Assembly (NCBI GenBank): GCA_035688265.1
Contig: DASSNE010000009.1
Location: 1 to 64,000, forward strand
From: DASSBR01 sp035688265
GTDB taxonomy: Bacteria > Pseudomonadota > Gammaproteobacteria > Natronospirales > DASSBR01
DNA length: 64,000 bases
Reading direction: 5' to 3'
The stretch's first letter is position 1. Each line of letters begins with the position of its first letter. A program made the position numbers and the translations under genes. Positions 54,519-62,099 of the stretch are shown one piece after another. The notes beneath the pieces were generated by a model. The model ran no database searches and was not told the DNA's origin. It saw only the letters and a list, made by a program, of their open reading frames with translations.

Positions 54519-55586
54519 TCAGGGTGACCGTCGCCCGGCCGCACGGTTGCGGAGTCGCCACATGCACAGTCCGCTGGCAAAAAACAGCAGGGGCATGACG
54601 CCCAGCAGCGCGATCAGCGCGCGATACCAGGCGAGATCAAGCCGACCGCTGTGCAACGGGTAGATCGCGTTTGCAGCTTGCATGCCCGCCGCGGCGCGGC
54701 TCGCGTCATTCGCGAAGAGCAATTTGCCAATTCGCGTCAGCGCAATGTAGCTGCGGCCGTTCGGGTGCAGTTCGCCCGGCATTTGCTTGCGGAACAGCAG
54801 CGGTTGGTCGCCCTGTGGCGGATAGAAAAAGACAGTGCGCCCGGCGGGCAGCGTCCGGTCAAGCGTATTGAAGACCGCGGGCCAGTCGGTCGAGGCCGCA
54901 CGAGGTGGGACAACATGCGACGGCGGGGCAGGGGGTTTACCTCCCAGCGCGGTCGTCAACAGCGCCTGGGCGGGTGCGTAAAAAATAAGTGCGGTGCCGG
55001 TGAGCGTGACGAGCAGCAGCGGTCCGACGATGACGACTCCGAGCGTCTTGTGCCACCACGTGAGTTGCGGGTGCACCCGGCGTATCCGCGGCCGGCGGAG
55101 CACATGGCGCCAGTGCGTGCGGCGGGGCAGCCATGTCCACAGTCCGCCCGCCAGCAAGGCGAGCATGGCGAACCCGAGCCAGCCCAGCACCTGTTCGCCG
55201 GTTGCTCCGCCAAACAACTCCGTATGAAAGGTTCGGGCGATGATGACGATATCGTCGAGCGGGCCGCGGTGGAGCAGCCGCCGCCCGCTCAGCACATCGC
55301 GAAATTCCTGCGCGCCATCACGCAGATAAAGTTGATACGCAGGATATTCGGTGCCGGGAAAACGTACTACCAGCACCTCGCCCGGTGTGTATTGCGCGGC
55401 AATACTTTCGAACACTCGCGGCCTGAAATCGCGCCAGTTCGCGGGTAGCGGTCGTTCCAGTACCGGGTACAGGAAGCGCACGATCGACGGTGCGTACACC
55501 AGCACACTGCCTGACAATCCGATCAGGACAAAGACGATGCCGATGCTGAGACCGAGCCAGCGGTGCAGCCGCGCGATGAATCGCAA
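54519..55586 (-). CDS. PepSY-domain membrane protein
   Basis: The 355-aa protein has four membrane helices, the first with the family start MRFIARLHRWLGLSIGIVFV. Two PepSY regions follow (YTPGEVLVVRFPGTEYPAYQ and LHPNGRSYIALTRIGKLLFA). Such PiuB-like proteins are often linked to siderophore or iron reductase function. It lies two bases after the TonB-receptor stop, so the two are one transcriptional unit. Confidence 0.9.
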   Translation of the reverse strand: MRFIARLHRWLGLSIGIVFVLIGLSGSVLVYAPSIVRFLYPVLERPLPANWRDFRPRVFESIAAQYTPGEVLVVRFPGTEYPAYQLYLRDGAQEFRDVLSGRRLLHRGPLDDIVIIARTFHTELFGGATGEQVLGWLGFAMLALLAGGLWTWLPRRTHWRHVLRRPRIRRVHPQLTWWHKTLGVVIVGPLLLVTLTGTALIFYAPAQALLTTALGGKPPAPPSHVVPPRAASTDWPAVFNTLDRTLPAGRTVFFYPPQGDQPLLFRKQMPGELHPNGRSYIALTRIGKLLFANDASRAAAGMQAANAIYPLHSGRLDLAWYRALIALLGVMPLLFFASGLCMWRLRNRAAGRRSP

Positions 55587-55588
55587 GT

Positions 55589-57688
55589 TCAGAACCCGCC
55601 GCGCCAGGTGATGACCAGCATCCGTCCGCGGCCGGCGAAGTAACCATCATCACCCGCGTACGGATACACCTGCGAATAGTAGGTGATGTACTGCCTGTCA
55701 AGCAGATTCCGGATGCCGACCTGCAAGGCATTCCCGTCGCCGAGACGCCACGCCGTCACCAGATCGACGGTCATGTAGCCGTCGAAGTGGCCGGTTTGCA
55801 CGTCCCGGGTATCAAACTTCCGGTCGAACAGGTAATTGAGTTGCAGGCGGGTCATCCATGCGGCCGACCAGTCCTGTCGCCAGTACAGGTTGGCTCGGTC
55901 GGGCGCGATGTTGATGCCGCCGAGGTCGGAATCGACGCGGCCGTCGCCATCCGAGTCAAAGCGGCCGTTTAAATGGGCGTACTCAAGGCCGAATTCGCTC
56001 GCTTGCCCGACATAGTAATGGCCGGAAAATTCGAGACCGGAGATTTCGGTCTTTTCACGCTGTACCGAAAAGATGCCGTCGTTATCCGGCACCAGCCGCG
56101 CGCCCAGGTCGGAGTCGGATTCAAAGTGGCTGATGCGAAAGTCGGCCGTCGCCGCGCGAAATTGCGTGCCGATTTCGCGATCGTTCACGACGATCGGTTG
56201 CAGGTTGAGGAAGCGATCGACATTGAGGCCGGGCGTCGACACGGCGCGCAGCACGCGCCCCACGTCCGGCATGTTGAAGCCTTCCGACACGCTGGCAAAC
56301 AGCGTCCAGCGGCCGTTAAGTTTCCAGTTGGCGCCGATGTTCGTCAGCGTTTTGCTGAACGCGGGGTTGCCGCCTCGAACCAACGTGTTGTGGTAGGCGG
56401 CGAGAGTGCGGAACGTCGCGACGTCGAGACTGGCATGCTCGCATCGTGCGCCCGCGGTAAGGTCCAGTGCGCCGAGATCCCAGCTGAGTTGTGCGAACGG
56501 CGCGGTGTTGACGTAGATAGTCTCCGGTACCCACAGGCGGCCGGTCTGTACCAGTGCCTGCTCGGTTGTATCGCGCAGCCAGTCCAAGCCGATGGTGAGG
56601 CCAAAATGCTCTGTCAGCTCGGGCAGGTTATAGGTGATTTTGCTGCCGAGCTTGTCCGACTCGTTGCGCGACTGGTCGAATACGACCGGTGCGATAGATG
56701 AATCCTGAAACACATCATAAGTGCCGCCGCCATAGGTTGCCGCAAATGACTGGCTGAAGATCTGCCAGTCAAGGCGCCCGGGTCCGAGCCGCGTGTGGCT
56801 GTAGTCGAGCGACACCGTCGTCACGTCGTTCACGGCCGGTTCGCCGCGCACCTCGCCGGGCACCGAGGTCGCCGGCAGTCCGATCGCGCGGTTGCCGGGC
56901 CTGACAACGTAGTCGCCGTCACTCGCGAACCGGAAGCGGTTGTATTCGAATTGCAGCCGTTGCGCGCCGAAGCGATAACCGAGTTTGGCGAACCCATCGT
57001 AACTGCGCCCGTCCATCGTGTCGCCCTGGGCGTTGTCCACCGCGATCGGGCGGTCCCGGGCGTCGTAGTAGAGGCCGGTTTTCATCGCGCTGGCACCGAC
57101 GAGATAGTAGAAATTGCCGTCGCTGGCCGCGTGCTGCAGGTGAATCCGCGTACCGACGCTGTCGCCTTCGAGACCGTCGTTGATTTCGGCCTGCACGGCA
57201 TAACGTGTTTCTGGCGGCTGGCCGGCCTCGGCGGAGCGAGTCACGATGTTGATAATGCCGCCGGTCGCGCCGGTACCCTGAATGGCGGTCGCGCCATGGA
57301 TAACTTCGATTCGCTCGATCATTTCCGGATCGATCGTGTAGCCGTCACGCGACCCGTCGCGCAACGGGTTGGACTGCGGTACGCCATCGATCATGAACAG
57401 CGGATTGCGCCCGCGCAGGGTTTCGCCGAAGCCGGTCAGCTTCTGGCGGCTGGGGCTGTAGCTCGGCAGTTCATTGGCGAGTATTCCCGCAAGGTCGCTG
57501 CCGAGGGCGAGCTGCCGTTCGATTTCCGCGTGGCTGATGATGGTGACGGTGTAGGGCAGGGCGGTGGATGGTTTCCCCACCCGCGCCGCTTCGACCGTCA
57601 CCGTCCCCAGGTTGGTGGCTCCGCCGGCATAGGCGTTGGCGGTGCAAAGGGCCAACGCGGCAAACCCCAGAGCAGCAGTCTTCATCAT
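55589..57688 (-). CDS. TonB-dependent outer-membrane receptor
   Basis: The 699-aa protein has a signal peptide (MMKTAALGFAALALCTANAY) and a plug domain (TLRGRNPLFMIDGVPQSNPL, ERIEVIHGATAIQGTGATGG). The 22-strand barrel ends with the terminal Phe after VITWRGGF. It imports a ferric-siderophore or other metal complex using TonB energy. A Fur-box-like sequence lies 58 bases upstream, so iron should repress it. PepSY follows directly. Confidence 0.95.
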   Translation of the reverse strand: MMKTAALGFAALALCTANAYAGGATNLGTVTVEAARVGKPSTALPYTVTIISHAEIERQLALGSDLAGILANELPSYSPSRQKLTGFGETLRGRNPLFMIDGVPQSNPLRDGSRDGYTIDPEMIERIEVIHGATAIQGTGATGGIINIVTRSAEAGQPPETRYAVQAEINDGLEGDSVGTRIHLQHAASDGNFYYLVGASAMKTGLYYDARDRPIAVDNAQGDTMDGRSYDGFAKLGYRFGAQRLQFEYNRFRFASDGDYVVRPGNRAIGLPATSVPGEVRGEPAVNDVTTVSLDYSHTRLGPGRLDWQIFSQSFAATYGGGTYDVFQDSSIAPVVFDQSRNESDKLGSKITYNLPELTEHFGLTIGLDWLRDTTEQALVQTGRLWVPETIYVNTAPFAQLSWDLGALDLTAGARCEHASLDVATFRTLAAYHNTLVRGGNPAFSKTLTNIGANWKLNGRWTLFASVSEGFNMPDVGRVLRAVSTPGLNVDRFLNLQPIVVNDREIGTQFRAATADFRISHFESDSDLGARLVPDNDGIFSVQREKTEISGLEFSGHYYVGQASEFGLEYAHLNGRFDSDGDGRVDSDLGGINIAPDRANLYWRQDWSAAWMTRLQLNYLFDRKFDTRDVQTGHFDGYMTVDLVTAWRLGDGNALQVGIRNLLDRQYITYYSQVYPYAGDDGYFAGRGRMLVITWRGGF

Positions 57689-57745
57689 CGATTCCCGTCG
57701 CGTTAATTGGTGTGGCGCGAATGGTACCGATCAGAGAATACTAAT

Positions 57746-57764
57746 GCAAATGATTCTCGTTATC
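57746..57764 (-). promoter_or_regulatory. Fur-box-like operator upstream of the TonB receptor
   Basis: GCAAATGATTCTCGTTATC (complement GATAACGAGAATCATTTGC) matches 15 of 19 positions of GATAATGATAATCATTATC. It lies between the OprB stop and the receptor start. Confidence 0.7.
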
Positions 57765-57776
57765 GTTAGATCGAGT

Positions 57777-58907
57777 TCATCGATAGAGCGAATAGCTGAT
57801 CCGCAAGCCCACCACCAGCGCATCGTCGACATCGCTGACGCCGCCGGGACTGATGATATATTGCACGTCCGGTTGCAGGTAAAGCCGGTCGGTCAGGTGC
57901 GTCTGGTAGGTCAGTTCAAAAGCTGTTTCCGCGGTGGTGGCGGCATGGGTGGCATTTCGGAACGAACGGCTCATGCCGGCGCGCGCGACTGCCAGGCCGA
58001 GCGTGTCGTCCGGCCGTCCGGCCACGAAGCCGTTGAGCGTAATGCCGGCGCCGATGTAGCGAGCGAATGGATTGCGATCCGAAGGCGCACCGCCGAGTTG
58101 CATGAACACATGAACCGCGGGCGCGTCGTTTTTTCCGGAAAAGCCCATTGAGCCGATCGTGTACCAACCATGGTTCCGGGTTCGATGATGCCCGATGGGG
58201 TAGTCGACCGACGCGGTGTCGTACCAGTAGCCGGCCGCAAGCTTGTATTCATTCGTTTTGGCGATGCCGGCTTCGAGCGTTGAAAAAAGGCCGTCGCCGG
58301 AATTGAAATGGACATGCGTTCCCGCCGGATGGCCCGGCAGACCCGGCGTGCCGTCATAGACACCGGCAAGAACGTAACCGTCGCGTGAACGCCAGCGCGC
58401 AACTGCGCCCAGCGTGGTTTCCGGGAAGATACTCACCGGTACCTGGCTGATCGTCGGCTCGATGCCGAAGGAGCTGTTGATAAAAAGTTGTGCCGGGTCC
58501 AGCACGTCGAAGAGGACATTGTAATCCTGCATGCCGAGGCGCAGGCTGAAACCGCTGCCGGCGAAATCGCGCTGGTACCACGCCTCAAAAAGTCTCGCGG
58601 TGTTATACGCTTCAAAATTGGACAATGTCTGCAAATCGCCGGCGTTGTCTGAAATGGAACTGCCGAAGGTGCCGAGCACGTCGAGATGGAAAATGTCGCT
58701 GTTGGAATCGACTTCCGCAGTCAGGTGCAGGATGCCCGGCGCGCCACCGCCGCGCTCGGCACCCCCCGCGACGTCGCGAAAATAATCCTGCGCAACCATG
58801 ATGCCGAAATCGATGTGGCCGGGAGCCGAGTACGCGGGTGCGTTATAAAACGCCGCCGCGAACACCAACGCCAGCCCCAGGCTGCCGCGCAGTGTCGACA
58901 AGCTCAT
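57777..58907 (-). CDS. OprB-like carbohydrate porin
   Basis: The 376-aa protein has a signal peptide (MSLSTLRGSLGLALVFAAAF). The barrel pattern of OprB porins is visible: NFEAYNTARLFEAWYQRDF, QLFINSSFGIEPTISQVPVS and the end LVVGLRISYSLYR. OprB-type porins often lie with iron or sugar uptake genes. It is between the iron protein and the TonB receptor, and may let small metal complexes enter. Substrate is not known. Confidence 0.85.
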   Translation of the reverse strand: MSLSTLRGSLGLALVFAAAFYNAPAYSAPGHIDFGIMVAQDYFRDVAGGAERGGGAPGILHLTAEVDSNSDIFHLDVLGTFGSSISDNAGDLQTLSNFEAYNTARLFEAWYQRDFAGSGFSLRLGMQDYNVLFDVLDPAQLFINSSFGIEPTISQVPVSIFPETTLGAVARWRSRDGYVLAGVYDGTPGLPGHPAGTHVHFNSGDGLFSTLEAGIAKTNEYKLAAGYWYDTASVDYPIGHHRTRNHGWYTIGSMGFSGKNDAPAVHVFMQLGGAPSDRNPFARYIGAGITLNGFVAGRPDDTLGLAVARAGMSRSFRNATHAATTAETAFELTYQTHLTDRLYLQPDVQYIISPGGVSDVDDALVVGLRISYSLYR

Positions 58908-58964
58908 GTTTAACTCCCCAATTTATGAAGGCGGGTGCTGAATCAGCTCCCGCTCATCGCATGC

Positions 58965-59504
58965 TTAATACCCGCCTTTCTTGCCAGCCCCCACGTAAAC
59001 GAAATCCCAGCTCACCGTAAACGGTTTCCACCATTTGGCGACGCCGGTTTCCTTGTCGGTGTGCCGAAAAAATCCCGCGTACGACGGCGGCAGGATGCGG
59101 TAGGTCAAATGATACTTGCCTGGCCCGTCCAGCTTTACATTGGCGCCGTAATGCGGGCCGTCATTTGCGACCATCGGCATGAACTTGCCGAACGCGCCCC
59201 AGTCGCTGCCCTTTTTGGTGATGTGGTAGGTGATCGTCAGGTACGGCATCCACGAGCCCGGATTGAAGCCCTGCGGATTGTCCTTGTCGGCGTGAATGTC
59301 GGCCTCGAGATGAACATCCGTTTTTGCCGCGTCCATGCCGGCCAGTTTCGGCGCCATGTGCACCGGCTGCAGGTAGACGGCAGAAATAATCAGCCCGTTC
59401 TCCAGAATCGGCTCCCCGCCTATGCGGTGCTCGGCCCCGAATGAAGGCGCGGTGAGTACTGCTGAGAGCAACGCGAGCATGAAAACGTACGAAACGGGTT
59501 TCAT
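58965..59504 (-). CDS. Tpd/P19-family periplasmic iron protein
   Basis: The 179-aa protein has a signal peptide (MKPVSYVFMLALLSAVLTAP). The P19/FtrA fold is indicated by GGEPILENGLIISAVYLQPV, HLEADIHADKDNPQGF, PYLTITYHITKKGS and HYGANVKLDGPGKYHLTYRI; the Glu, His and Met metal ligands typical of the family are visible. It binds periplasmic iron (or copper) for uptake. The polyferredoxin gene is 12 bases upstream, as in Ftr-type systems, but no FTR1-type permease is nearby. Confidence 0.92.
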   Translation of the reverse strand: MKPVSYVFMLALLSAVLTAPSFGAEHRIGGEPILENGLIISAVYLQPVHMAPKLAGMDAAKTDVHLEADIHADKDNPQGFNPGSWMPYLTITYHITKKGSDWGAFGKFMPMVANDGPHYGANVKLDGPGKYHLTYRILPPSYAGFFRHTDKETGVAKWWKPFTVSWDFVYVGAGKKGGY

Positions 59505-59516
59505 TTGTTAATTCCT

Positions 59517-60947
59517 TCAAACACCGAAAATGGCCGGCCACCACGCCAGTCCGATCATCAGGCTGCCGATCACGCACGGCGCAAGCGCGACCCAGCGGCG
59601 CGTGCCGACGAGACCCTGCGCACCGGCGAGGCGATGGCCGAGGCCGATGCTCCAGGCGAGGCTGCCGGCGAACAGCAGCGCCTTGATGGCGGCCACCATC
59701 GTCGCGCTCATGCCTGCCAGCTCGAACGACTGAAACAGATCGCCGCCGAGGCCGATCACCAGCGACACCATCGCCACTGGCATGTACTGGTATGCCAGTT
59801 CGACGAATCGCTGCCGCGGCGTGCCGTCCGCACCCAACCGGCCGGCGAGGCGCGCGGAGATCGACGTGCAGATCGTCAGTACGGCGGTCAGCACCACAGC
59901 GCAGCCGAGCATGACGCCGACGATCATGAAAAAGTCGAGCCAGGTGAACACTTCGCGCGCCGCCGGGTGCACCGACATCAGCCACGCCGGGCCGGACGTG
60001 CCGATCCAGTACCAGCCGTGATCGATCGCCCAGACGCCGACCATCTGCCGGAGTGCCTGGTACTGCGGCATGACCAGCCACAGGAAGCCGCCCAGCGACA
60101 CGCCGGTGGCGAGAAACAAAAACCAGATTTCGGCCGCGTTCGGGTTATGGTGGCGAATGCGCGCGACTTCCTCGCCGGGGCGGCGAAACAGCATTTTCAG
60201 CCCGCCGCGCTTCTGGGGGTGCACGCAGCGAAAACACTGGATGCAGTGGCGCGATTCTTCCTTGCGATTGATGTCGATCATCGTCGGGCACACGCCCTTG
60301 TTCGCGTAGGCGTCGCCGCCGGGGCGCTTGCGCTTGGGAGCGAACTGCACCGCGCCGAGACGCGAAAACACCCCCAGCATCAAGCCGATCGGGCACATGT
60401 GCCGGCACCAGGCGCGCTTCTGTTTGCCCTGGCCGTACATCAGACCGAGCAGAATCGCGCCGACGAACGTAAAGCCGAACACTTCGGCGATCGCCGTTGC
60501 ATAATCGCGCACACCCACGGTCTGACCGAGAATTGTGATGAACATGAAGCTGACGATCGGCGTGCCGCGCCAGCGAACCCAGCGAGGTACCGGGCGTTTG
60601 AGGCCGATGCCGTTGGCCCATTCCGATGCCGCCCCGAGCGGGCAGAGTACGCCGCACCACAAGCGGCCGGCGAAGATCACCGACACGAACACCAGCGGGA
60701 ACCACAGCCCCCAGATCAAATAGTTCGCGAAGCGGGTGAAATTGTTGAAGATGGTGGCGTTGTCGCCCGGCATCGGCAGCAACAGCGGCACGATCAACAG
60801 CGCCATGAAGCCGACGAACATGCCGACATGAATCCACGCCAGCAGGTCGCGATGGCGCACGACAAAGGCTTCTACGGCCCGCGCCCACGGCCCCTGTCGC
60901 GGGGCTTCGGCGGCTTCCAGGAAGATATGCCGGGAATCTGCTGACAT
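59517..60947 (-). CDS. membrane 4Fe-4S polyferredoxin (FtrD/NapH-like)
   Basis: The 476-aa protein has nine or more membrane helices and four Cys motifs: LWCGVLCPLGA, WCRHMCPIGLM, GVCPTMIDINR and HCIQCFRCVHPQKRGG, giving two [4Fe-4S] clusters. It resembles FtrD and passes electrons across the inner membrane to reduce iron or the Tpd protein. The start at 60947 is only 10 bases from a Fur-box-like site, so a nearby promoter with a short leader is likely. Confidence 0.9.
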   Translation of the reverse strand: MSADSRHIFLEAAEAPRQGPWARAVEAFVVRHRDLLAWIHVGMFVGFMALLIVPLLLPMPGDNATIFNNFTRFANYLIWGLWFPLVFVSVIFAGRLWCGVLCPLGAASEWANGIGLKRPVPRWVRWRGTPIVSFMFITILGQTVGVRDYATAIAEVFGFTFVGAILLGLMYGQGKQKRAWCRHMCPIGLMLGVFSRLGAVQFAPKRKRPGGDAYANKGVCPTMIDINRKEESRHCIQCFRCVHPQKRGGLKMLFRRPGEEVARIRHHNPNAAEIWFLFLATGVSLGGFLWLVMPQYQALRQMVGVWAIDHGWYWIGTSGPAWLMSVHPAAREVFTWLDFFMIVGVMLGCAVVLTAVLTICTSISARLAGRLGADGTPRQRFVELAYQYMPVAMVSLVIGLGGDLFQSFELAGMSATMVAAIKALLFAGSLAWSIGLGHRLAGAQGLVGTRRWVALAPCVIGSLMIGLAWWPAIFGV

Positions 60948-60957
60948 GAATATGAAT

Positions 60958-60976
60958 GATAATGATTCTCATTGCA
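60958..60976 (-). promoter_or_regulatory. Fur-box-like operator at the 4Fe-4S gene
   Basis: GATAATGATTCTCATTGCA matches 14 of 19 positions of the Fur consensus and sits 10 bases from the polyferredoxin start codon, so Fur would block transcription or translation of the porin/Tpd/4Fe-4S unit. Confidence 0.65.
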
Positions 60977-61100
60977 CGAGTAAAGCGTGATCGAACTTCC
61001 GCTTCGGCAGCAGGTCATATACCAGACCGATTTTCTGTGCGGTTCTTCCGCGCCGAACGCGGTGGTGCCGGTTACGGTGTTCCATACGAGGAGGACAACC

Positions 61101-61820
61101 ATGGATGATTGCACCGCCTTGTCGATCATGCCGCCGGCCCCGCTGCCGGCACTCAATCAACAATTCGAACGACTGGATGCCCCGGCGCGCGCCGCATGGG
61201 CGCTGACGTATCTGCCCGGCACGCACGTGCTGTCGTCGAGCTTCGGCGCGCAAGCGGCCGTATCGCTGCACCTGCTGACGCGGCTGATGCCGAACATCCC
61301 GGTGATCCTGATCGACACCGGCTATTTGTTCCCCGAGACCTATCGCTTCGTCGACCGGCTGACGGAGCGGTTCAAGCTCAACCTGCGCGTGTACCGTGCG
61401 GCGCGCAGCCCGGCGTGGCAGGAGGCGCGTTACGGCAAGTTATGGGAGCAGGGCACGGCGGGGCTGCGCCGTTACAATCGCATCAACAAGGTCGAGCCGA
61501 TGCGCCGCGCGCTGGCCGACCTCGACGCCGGCACCTGGTTTTCAGGGCTGCGCCGCGTGCAGGCCGCCAGCCGGCGCGCCACGCGATTCGTCGAATACCG
61601 CAACGGCCGCTACAAGGTGCATCCGATCGCCGACTGGTCGAATCGCGACGTGTGGGTCTATCTAAAGCGGCACCGACTGCCGTATCACCCGCTGTGGGAG
61701 CAAGGTTACGTGTCGATCGGCGACGTGCATACAACGCGGCCGCTGGAGCAGGGCATGCGCGAGGAAGAGACTCGTTTCTTCGGTCTGCAGCGCGAGTGCG
61801 GGCTGCACAGCGAGTTGTAG
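61101..61820 (+). CDS. cysH: phosphoadenylyl-sulfate (PAPS) reductase
   Basis: The start at ATG 61101 is set by GAGGAGG (61088-61094); the upstream frame is leader. The 239-aa enzyme reduces PAPS to sulfite with thioredoxin. It has SSSFGAQAAVSLHLLTRLMP (PP-loop), VILIDTGYLFPETYRFVDRL, RYNRINKVEPMRRAL, HPIADWSNRDVWVYLKRHRL and the terminal ECGLHSEL with the catalytic Cys. The two Cys pairs of iron-sulfur APS reductases are absent, so PAPS is the substrate. It is divergent from the iron genes. Confidence 0.95.
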   Translation: MDDCTALSIMPPAPLPALNQQFERLDAPARAAWALTYLPGTHVLSSSFGAQAAVSLHLLTRLMPNIPVILIDTGYLFPETYRFVDRLTERFKLNLRVYRAARSPAWQEARYGKLWEQGTAGLRRYNRINKVEPMRRALADLDAGTWFSGLRRVQAASRRATRFVEYRNGRYKVHPIADWSNRDVWVYLKRHRLPYHPLWEQGYVSIGDVHTTRPLEQGMREEETRFFGLQRECGLHSEL

Positions 61821-61826
61821 CCGCGC

Positions 61827-62099
61827 TTAATGCGCTCGCGGATCCGCGGTGAGCGCGCGGATTTGCTGCGTCTCCGCCAGCACCGCGCGCGCCCGCTCGA
61901 TCACCTGCTCACCGGCCGCGGTAACCGCATTCAGATTACGGCCCTTGCGCGTGAAGATCGCAAAGCCCAGCTCGTCTTCGAGCTGTTTCAACTGCCGCGA
62001 AATGCACGGCTGCGTCGCGTAGACGTTGCGCGCGGCGCGGCTGATGTTGAGTCCGGCATCGGCGACCGCGGCCAGGTAACGCAGTTGCGCGAGCGTCAT
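61827..62099 (-). CDS. HTH-only LysR-type protein (CysB-like N-terminus)
   Basis: The 90-aa protein MTLAQLRYLAAVADAGLNIS continues RAARNVYATQPCISRQLKQL and EDELGFAIFTRKGRNL, the winged HTH of CysB-type regulators, and ends after QQIRALTADPRAH. The effector-binding domain (normally about 220 residues) is missing and no remains follow; the cysH stop is only six bases beyond. The start overlaps the thrA stop (ATGA). It may be a truncated gene or a working mini-regulator that binds CysB sites without sensing inducer. It lies beside cysH, a known CysB target. Confidence 0.8.
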   Translation of the reverse strand: MTLAQLRYLAAVADAGLNISRAARNVYATQPCISRQLKQLEDELGFAIFTRKGRNLNAVTAAGEQVIERARAVLAETQQIRALTADPRAH

